Assembly: GCA_964569865.1 (NCBI GenBank)
Contig: CAZMVQ010000032.1
Coordinates: forward strand, 1-28,304
From: DROE01 sp964569865
Lineage (GTDB): Bacteria; Pseudomonadota; Alphaproteobacteria; Rhizobiales; Devosiaceae
DNA length: 28,304 bases
Direction of reading: 5' to 3'
Positions 22,845 through 28,304 of this stretch are shown here, one piece after another. How positions within the stretch are numbered: position 1 is the first letter of the stretch; each line of letters opens with the position of its first letter. A program made the translations under genes and the position numbers. The notes under the pieces are model-generated. The model was not told where the DNA came from, made no database searches, and saw only the letters and a program-made list of their open reading frames with translations.

Positions 22845-23222
22845 CTAGGGAGACCATGCATCATAGTCGGCGCTAACCCTTGGGCGCTCTCCCTTCACCA
22901 GAAGTGAGCTTTGCGGTCTGTAGGCATCAGCCGATCCTGTAAGATTTGGCTGATGGGATTTCTCCCAGAATTTTGGCACATAGCGCTCTTCATCCGGCAG
23001 CAGGTCGGTGCGATGATGCATCCAGCCATGCCAGCCCGGCGGAATTTGAGAAGCCTCAACAACCCCGTTATAGATCACCCAGCGTTTGGGACCCTTTTTG
23101 GCCTTGTAATAGCGATTGCCAGCCTCGTCAGTGCCCACATGCACTCCACGCAACCAGGTGAAAACTCTGGTTTCAATAGTTTGCCTGTTCCACCAGATAA
23201 ATAGATCCGCAATAAACTGCAT
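22845..23222 (-). CDS. NDUFA12/B17.2-like NADH:ubiquinone oxidoreductase subunit
   Basis: A homologue of the mitochondrial complex I accessory subunit NDUFA12, found in Alphaproteobacteria, with a role in complex I structure or assembly at the membrane. The 125-aa product shows the family pattern: IWWNRQTIETRVFTWLRG, GTDEAGNRYYKAK, RWVIYNGVVEASQIPPGWHG and WMHHRTDLLP. The start at ATG 23222 is preferred because GAGGG lies 7 nt upstream and homologues begin at this point. ATG 23249 and TTG 23264 are upstream alternatives in frame. It is downstream of the receiver-domain gene and upstream of DUF2155 on the same strand. Confidence 0.93.
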   Translation of the reverse strand: MQFIADLFIWWNRQTIETRVFTWLRGVHVGTDEAGNRYYKAKKGPKRWVIYNGVVEASQIPPGWHGWMHHRTDLLPDEERYVPKFWEKSHQPNLTGSADAYRPQSSLLVKGERPRVSADYDAWSP

Positions 23223-23391
23223 CTGCCTGCCCTCGGTTTCGCCTGCCATTTTTTTTCGAAGCAAGTTTGTTGGCTATCATCTATCATGACTGGTGTTTAT
23301 GGCAAAGCCCCTATGCTGGTCTTTTTAAGGCAGCAATTTTTGGAAAACCTGCAATGGCAGCAGCGCGCAATATGTCCGACGTTTAACAACG

Positions 23392-23988
23392 CTAAAAAGT
23401 CGAAGAAAGAATCCGGTCCACATCGCTTTGCAAAGAATCCATAGCCTTGACCTGCTCGGCCTGATATTCGCGTGCAGATGCCAATTGCTGTTGTTTTTCT
23501 GTTTCTTCGTCGAGCTTTTCAGAAACTCCCGCCACCACATAGCGCTCACCCACGAGTTTTAACTCCCGCTGCTCTGAAACCGCCCAATTGATGTGCTCCA
23601 TGAGAGTTATTGGCGAAATTGGTTTCACCAATGCTCCCTGCGCCCCAAGTCTTAAAGCGCTTTCCACCGCCTTTTGTCGTGCATGGGCAAACAGAACCAC
23701 AATCGGAACCAGACAAAGCGGATACATTTTTTCATGGCGAATCAATTTGAGAAATTTGCGTCCCCGATATGGTCCCGCGTCCCAATCCAGCAATACCATG
23801 CATGGGGGGTCGCTCAACATTGAGGTAACGGCCGAATCAGTTTCGCTGAAAATCCTCACCGTCCGATGGCCAAAATTGGACAACATTGCCCGCAACAGAT
23901 TTTGCATCTGCCGGTTTGGTTCTATCACCACAATGGAATTCAGGCCGGTTTTTGGGCCATTTTTCCCCGATTTGCCCTTAATGCCCAT
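23392..23988 (-). CDS. Atypical receiver-domain (CheY-like) response regulator
   Basis: A 198-aa cytoplasmic protein with a short basic N terminus, a receiver domain (about 17-135) and a charged, probably helical tail (about 140-198), but no DNA-binding domain. The phosphoacceptor is D68 in MVLLDWD and the conserved lysine is K122 in VKPIS. Two features are not canonical. The acidic pair is reduced to E23-P24 (VIEPN), and the switch Thr/Ser at the end of beta4 is replaced by Phe100 (VVLFAHA). No kinase gene is nearby, so its partner is unknown. AGGAA lies 7 nt before the ATG. A 3' gap of more than 120 bp separates it from the NDUFA12 gene. Function cannot be assigned beyond signalling. Confidence 0.85.
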   Translation of the reverse strand: MGIKGKSGKNGPKTGLNSIVVIEPNRQMQNLLRAMLSNFGHRTVRIFSETDSAVTSMLSDPPCMVLLDWDAGPYRGRKFLKLIRHEKMYPLCLVPIVVLFAHARQKAVESALRLGAQGALVKPISPITLMEHINWAVSEQRELKLVGERYVVAGVSEKLDEETEKQQQLASAREYQAEQVKAMDSLQSDVDRILSSTF

Positions 23989-24824
23989 AGCACATTCCTG
24001 TTCTGGATACGCGTGCAGTCAAAATAGGTGTTCGTCAAAGATTCTGTCTGATTCAAATCCTGAATTAAATTTCACTCCGGACTAAAAATATTGCCCTTGA
24101 CTTGAATTCGAATCTAGATGGGTTGCGCACTCTTGGGATTATCACGGTGCCATAGAGCTAACTTGCATTAACCAGATGCGATCTAAAAGCACTAATAACC
24201 GCTTGGGTTTAGGGGAAAAACCAAAGCAATTTTCTACCCGGCCAAACTGATAATCCACACGGCAATTTTTGCCTGCTTCACGGTTTTGCCGGTCATAACT
24301 TTTCCCCGCAATTAACACATTGTCTACCAGATTTAGTTATATACCACCCAATAACCACTATAGATGGCTTTTTTGCACGTTTGAGAGCTTGCCAGCCATC
24401 TTAAAAAATTCTAGCTTTGCTTCGTTGCGTAATTGAAATTTTTTAGGAGGAAAAGAACAGGTTTATTTGCAATAGTCGGGCCCAGTGTTCGGGCAGCTGA
24501 TTTCGGTTGATAAAATCTTCAATATCAACACTCAGCTCTTATCGCTCTCTTGCATATTCTTTCACAGGCATTGCTGAAAAGACGTAGGTAAATTTGCCTA
24601 TGAAGCTAAAATCTTGAACCCAATTGTATAAAAATTTCGCAGCCCCGGGTTGATATGACCAGACCTAGAAGTCTGGCAACAGGCCGGGAGACTATAAAAA
24701 ACTTTCAGGTTGAATACCGATAATTGACTGTTCGGTATTTTGGGGCATTTAAGCAGATCCGGGTTAAAACCTGAGATTAGCCGCGAGATTTTTTTGTCTC
24801 GCAAATATAATAAGGTTGGAAATA
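23989..24824. other. Gene-free, hairpin-rich intergenic region before nrdJ
   Basis: An 836-bp stretch with no convincing protein gene; a 68-codon minus frame at 24598-24804 has no coding character. It holds several hairpins. GGCAA/TTGCC sits at 24261-24273, with an alternative longer pairing to TTGCCG at 24286-24291. AGATGGCT (24362-24369) pairs with AGCCATCT (24394-24401). A two-part stem joins AGCTGA (24495-24500) and GTTGATA (24506-24512) to TATCAAC (24523-24529) and TCAGCT (24532-24537). Others are in the nrdJ leader. An AGGAGG at 24446-24451 is not followed by a usable start codon. An unannotated small RNA here is possible but not demonstrated. Confidence 0.5.
24583..24824 (+). promoter_or_regulatory. 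Candidate structured RNA leader of nrdJ
   Basis: A chain of pairings leads up to the nrdJ ATG. A stem of about 8 bp spans 24583-24602. CCAGAC (24659-24664) pairs with GTCTGG (24671-24676), with possible outer CCCGG/CCGGG. AATACCGA (24713-24720) pairs with TCGGTATT (24732-24739), enclosed by TCAGGTT (24705-24711) with AACCTGA (24768-24774). GCGAGA (24783-24788) pairs with TCTCGC (24797-24802), about 9 nt before the AAGG. The B12-box hallmark GCCACTG is absent, so it is not an ordinary cobalamin riboswitch. I recall a published nrdJ RNA motif, but could not compare it. A promoter inside this region (TTGACT at 24724) would remove most of the leader. Confidence 0.35.
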
Positions 24825-27800
24825 ATGCGCGTCGAACGCCAATTCACGAAGTCAGGCAAATCAGCCTATGACGGATTAAATTTTAGAAAAACCACCAGCG
24901 AAATTCGCAATCCCGATGGCTCTATTGTCTTTCAGCTAAAGGATATTGATGTGCCAGCTTCCTGGTCACAGGTGGCAGCAGACATCATAGCGCAAAAATA
25001 TTTCCGCAAGGCCGGTGTCGCCAAAGCCCTTAAAAAAATTGAAGAAAACGACATACCCTCATGGCTGTGGCGCTCAACTCCAGATGAAAAAGCTCTGGCA
25101 AAACTGCCCGAAGAAACCCGTTATGGCTCTGAAATTGATGCCAGACAGGTTTTTGATCGACTGGCCGGCACATGGACCTATTGGGGCTTTAAGGGCAAAT
25201 ATTTCGACACGGAAGAAGACGCACGCGCATTTTATGATGAATTGCGCTTTATGCTGGCCACCCAGCGCGTTGCCCCCAATTCCCCCCAATGGTTCAACAC
25301 CGGCCTGTTCTGGGCCTATGGCATAGATGGGCCGGGACAGGGCCACTTTTATGTGGACCCGTTCACCCAAAAGCTCGTGCAATCCAAATCCTCCTATGAA
25401 CACCCCCAGCCCCATGCCTGCTTCATTCAGTCGGTGGATGATGATCTGGTCAACGAAAACGGCATTATGGACCTTTGGGTTCGCGAAGCCCGCCTGTTCA
25501 AATATGGCTCTGGCACCGGCTCGAACTTTTCCGCCCTGCGTGGTGAGGGTGAAAACCTTTCCGGCGGCGGTAAATCCTCCGGCCTGATGAGTTTTCTAAA
25601 AATCGGTGATCGCGCAGCCGGAGCCATTAAATCCGGTGGCACCACCCGCCGTGCCGCCAAAATGGTGGTGGTTGATATTGATCATCCCGATATCGAGCAA
25701 TTCATCAACTGGAAGGTCAAAGAAGAGCAAAAAGTCGCCGCTTTGGTCACTGGCTCAAAAATCGTCTCCAAACATCTTAAATCCCTGATGAAAGCCTGTG
25801 TAAATTGCACCGGCACCGGCGATGATTGTTTTGACCCGGATAAAAACCCGGCTCTAAAACGCGAAGTTCGCGCTGCCAAAGCCGCTTTGGTTCCCCACAA
25901 TTATATTTATAGAGTGATGCAGTTTGCCCGTCAGGGTTATACGGATCTGGATTTCCCGGTCTATGATACCGATTGGGATAGCGAGGCCTATCTTACCGTG
26001 GCGGGCCAGAACTCCAATAATTCAATCCGCGTCAGTGATGATTTTTTGCGCGCCGTCGAAGAAAATAAAGACTGGGACCTGATCGGACGAAAAAAAGGCG
26101 ATGTGATTAAAACCATCAACGCCAAGGATTTGTGGGAAAGCGTAGGCTATGCGGCCTGGGCCTGTGCCGATCCCGGCATTCAATATCACACCACAATTAA
26201 TGACTGGCACACCTGCCCTGAAGCCGGGCCGATCAACGCCTCAAATCCATGTTCCGAATATATGTTTTTGGATGATACCGCCTGCAATCTGGCCTCCATC
26301 AACCTGCTGCCCTATCGCAATTCTAACAGCACATTCGACACAAAAAGCTTTGAACATACGGCCCGCCTTTGGACCATGGTGCTGGAAATTTCGGTGATGA
26401 TGGCCCAGTTCCCATCAAAATCCATTGCCCTTGGCTCATTCAATTATCGCACCCTTGGCATCGGATACGCCAATATTGGCGGCTATCTGATGACCTCTGG
26501 CATTCCCTACGATAGCGAAGAAGGCCGCGCCATTTGCGGAGCCGTTTCTGCCATTCTAACCGGTGTTGCCTATACTACTTCGGCCCAAATGGCCAAAGAG
26601 CTTGGCCCCTTCAAAGATTACAAACGCAACGCCAAATCCATGCTTGCGGTAATTGCCAACCATCGCAATGCAGCTAATGGCAACGAGAGCGGATATAAAA
26701 ATCTTTCCATCAATCCGGTTCCCCTCGATGGTGAAGCCTGCCCCGATCAAAATCTTGTCACAAGGGCCAGATTTGCCTGGGATGAAGCCTTAGAACTTGG
26801 CAAGGCCCACGGCTATCGCAATGCGCAGGTTTCTGTTGTTGCGCCAACCGGCACCATTGGTCTGGTTATGGATTGTGACACCACCGGCATTGAGCCGGAT
26901 TTTGCTCTGGTAAAAATGAAAAAACTGGCGGGTGGCGGATATTTCAAAATCATCAACCGAGCTGTTCCGCCAGCATTAAGAACCCTTGGCTATTCCGAAA
27001 GCGATATCGCCGAAATAAAAGCCTATGCGGTGGGTCATGGCAATCTAAATCAGGCCCCGGCCATTAATCCCGCCACCCTAAGAACCAAAGGCTTTACTGA
27101 TGAGGCAATCAAGGCATTAAACGAAGCCCTAACCGCTGCCTTTGATATAAAATTCGTCTTTAACAAATGGACCCTTGGCGAAGAATTTTGCAAAACCACT
27201 CTGAAAATGAGTGATGAGCAAATGGAAGATTTCAACTTTGATATTCTGGCCCATATGGGTTTTTCAAAGCTGGATATTGAAAACGCCAATGTGCATATTT
27301 GCGGCGCCATGACCCTTGAGGGTGCGCCCCATTTAAAGCCTGACGATCTGCCAGTATTTGATTGCGCCTCCCCTTGTGGCAAGCTTGGCACGCGCTATTT
27401 ATCGGTCGAGAGCCATATCCGCATGATGGCGGCGGCCCAGCCGTTTATTTCCGGCGCTATTTCCAAAACCATCAACATGCCCAATGATGCAACGGTTGAG
27501 GATTGCAAACAGAGCTATATTCTAAGCTGGAAACTGGCCCTTAAGGCCAATGCGCTTTATCGCGATGGCTCCAAACTTTCCCAGCCTTTAAATGCCTCCC
27601 TTTTGGCCGATGATGACGAAGAAGCCATGGACGCCGCAGAAGAATTGGCGGCAAAACCACCAGCCGAGCGCGCTCAGGTTGTGGCCGAGCGTATTGTGGA
27701 GCGCATCATTGAGCGCAGTCGCGAAAAAATCCCTGACCGGCGCAAAGGCTATACCCAAAAAGCCAATGTTGGTGGCCACAAGGTCTATCTGCATACCGGC

Positions 27801-28304
27801 GAATATGATGATGGCCGCTTGGGCGAAATCTTCATTGATATGCACAAAGAAGGTGCAGCCTTTCGCGCCATGATGAACAATTTCGCCATTTCCATCTCCA
27901 TCGGCCTGCAATATGGAGTGCCGCTGGATGAGTTTGTCGAAGCGTTTATCTTTACCCGCTTTGAACCGGCCGGCATGGTGACGGGCAATGATTCCATTAA
28001 AAACGCCACCTCAATTCTGGACTATATCTTCCGCGAGCTGGCGGTTTCATATCTGGATCGCTCTGATCTGGCCCACGTTATTCCCGATGGCGGATCAACC
28101 TCCATTGGCGGGGGCGTAAAATCCGACAAGGGCGAGCGTACCGGCGGATCAAACGCGGTTTTAGCCGAGCAATATGTCTCCAAAGGCATGACCAGAGGCC
28201 GGGTTGGCAAAGATACAAAACTGGTGCTGGTTACGGCAGAAGAAGCGGTTGGCGATGGTCCCGTTCACTCCATGCAGCAAACCGCCGCCACGGCCATGGC
28301 CACC
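24825..28304 (+). CDS. nrdJ: Adenosylcobalamin-dependent (class II) ribonucleotide reductase, 3' end cut by window
   Basis: Reduces ribonucleotides to deoxyribonucleotides using adenosylcobalamin to generate the thiyl radical, with or without oxygen. The window holds 1160 codons; alphaproteobacterial NrdJ is usually about 1200-1270 aa, so the C-terminal tail is missing. Visible features include APNSPQWFNTG, one of the redox cysteines (C199 in HACFIQSV), substrate-loop text RLFKYGSGTGSNFSALRG, and the active-site NPCSE with the radical cysteine C476 and E478, followed by TACNLASINL. APTGTIGLVMDCDTTGIEPD follows further on. The start has AAGG and TGGA shortly upstream. No B12-independent RNR is visible in the window, so whether the cell depends on B12 for growth cannot be judged. 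Confidence 0.96.
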   Translation, partial: MRVERQFTKSGKSAYDGLNFRKTTSEIRNPDGSIVFQLKDIDVPASWSQVAADIIAQKYFRKAGVAKALKKIEENDIPSWLWRSTPDEKALAKLPEETRYGSEIDARQVFDRLAGTWTYWGFKGKYFDTEEDARAFYDELRFMLATQRVAPNSPQWFNTGLFWAYGIDGPGQGHFYVDPFTQKLVQSKSSYEHPQPHACFIQSVDDDLVNENGIMDLWVREARLFKYGSGTGSNFSALRGEGENLSGGGKSSGLMSFLKIGDRAAGAIKSGGTTRRAAKMVVVDIDHPDIEQFINWKVKEEQKVAALVTGSKIVSKHLKSLMKACVNCTGTGDDCFDPDKNPALKREVRAAKAALVPHNYIYRVMQFARQGYTDLDFPVYDTDWDSEAYLTVAGQNSNNSIRVSDDFLRAVEENKDWDLIGRKKGDVIKTINAKDLWESVGYAAWACADPGIQYHTTINDWHTCPEAGPINASNPCSEYMFLDDTACNLASINLLPYRNSNSTFDTKSFEHTARLWTMVLEISVMMAQFPSKSIALGSFNYRTLGIGYANIGGYLMTSGIPYDSEEGRAICGAVSAILTGVAYTTSAQMAKELGPFKDYKRNAKSMLAVIANHRNAANGNESGYKNLSINPVPLDGEACPDQNLVTRARFAWDEALELGKAHGYRNAQVSVVAPTGTIGLVMDCDTTGIEPDFALVKMKKLAGGGYFKIINRAVPPALRTLGYSESDIAEIKAYAVGHGNLNQAPAINPATLRTKGFTDEAIKALNEALTAAFDIKFVFNKWTLGEEFCKTTLKMSDEQMEDFNFDILAHMGFSKLDIENANVHICGAMTLEGAPHLKPDDLPVFDCASPCGKLGTRYLSVESHIRMMAAAQPFISGAISKTINMPNDATVEDCKQSYILSWKLALKANALYRDGSKLSQPLNASLLADDDEEAMDAAEELAAKPPAERAQVVAERIVERIIERSREKIPDRRKGYTQKANVGGHKVYLHTGEYDDGRLGEIFIDMHKEGAAFRAMMNNFAISISIGLQYGVPLDEFVEAFIFTRFEPAGMVTGNDSIKNATSILDYIFRELAVSYLDRSDLAHVIPDGGSTSIGGGVKSDKGERTGGSNAVLAEQYVSKGMTRGRVGKDTKLVLVTAEEAVGDGPVHSMQQTAATAMAT

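Noticed and set aside
24100..24125. tRNA-like T-loop text (ATTCGAATC)
   Set aside because: No acceptor stem, D-arm or anticodon arm can be placed around it.
24340..24375. Possible NrdR box (TTATATACCACC... and CCACTATAGATGG)
   Set aside because: The matches to the NrdR consensus are partial, not symmetrical, and not in the usual pair with about three helical turns between them.
24446..24451. Strong AGGAGG suggesting a hidden small gene
   Set aside because: No ATG or GTG follows at a usable distance; the nearby TTG is followed at once by a stop codon.
24600..24720. Possible cobalamin riboswitch (GCCGGGAGAC resembles the 3' GCCAGGAGAC element)
   Set aside because: The GCCACTG B12 box and the CCCGC-ACTG core are absent, and these switches normally repress B12-independent isozymes rather than nrdJ.

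Overview
The window is a stretch of conserved core chromosome from an alphaproteobacterium, most likely a Hyphomicrobiales (Rhizobiales) member. The gene order supports this: a divergent cysteine desulfurase-sufB / alpha-beta hydrolase-tyrS block; an amidase-mrcA-prfB operon divergent from rne; then dsbA-aroQ-accB-accC-aat, with a DUF2155 gene and an NDUFA12 gene on the other strand; and finally a B12-dependent nrdJ. Other support is an Irr-type iron operator in front of the suf genes, and an RNase E with an acidic insert in its N-terminal domain and a disordered basic/acidic tail. The sequence is a draft scaffold with three gaps of exactly 100 N (7660-7759, 14062-14161, 18909-19008).

Layout. 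1-1662 (-): start of sufB and a group I cysteine desulfurase, the head of an Fe-S assembly operon. 1663-1913: divergent control region with a near-perfect 37-bp palindrome matching the Irr/ICE motif. 1914-3827 (+): alpha/beta hydrolase and tyrS. 3844-7398 (-): large AsmA/YhdP-like envelope protein. 7780-9069 (+): membrane-anchored M23 peptidase, 5' end obscured by gap 1. 9114-14284 (-): prfB with a classical programmed +1 frameshift, mrcA (PBP1A) and an AMIN/Amidase_3 amidase split by gap 2. 14285-15031: divergent leader region. 15032-21560 and 21593-22267 (+): rne, a DsbA-like thiol oxidoreductase, aroQ, accB, accC, aat. 22204-23988 (-): DUF2155 protein, NDUFA12-like complex I factor, atypical receiver-domain protein. 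23989-24824: gene-free, hairpin-rich region. 24825-28304 (+): nrdJ, cut by the window edge.

Functionally the window joins Fe-S cluster assembly under iron control, translation (TyrS, RF2, Aat), envelope and peptidoglycan work (YhdP-like, M23, PBP1A, amidase, DsbA), RNA decay (RNase E), fatty-acid precursor supply (AccB/AccC), the shikimate pathway (AroQ), complex I assembly and deoxynucleotide synthesis (NrdJ).

I found no phage, transposon, CRISPR, tRNA, rRNA or defence genes and no obviously new multi-gene system. The most useful observations are fine-scale. Gaps 2 and 3 are flanked by identical 22-nt and 47-nt sequences and look like unmerged contig overlaps; collapsing gap 2 restores a complete amidase with a signal peptide. 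Other points are the Irr palindrome overlapping a possible suf promoter, the prfB frameshift site, repeat/hairpin elements in the dsbA-aroQ and accB-accC gaps, and a strongly structured region upstream of nrdJ that may be an RNA leader.
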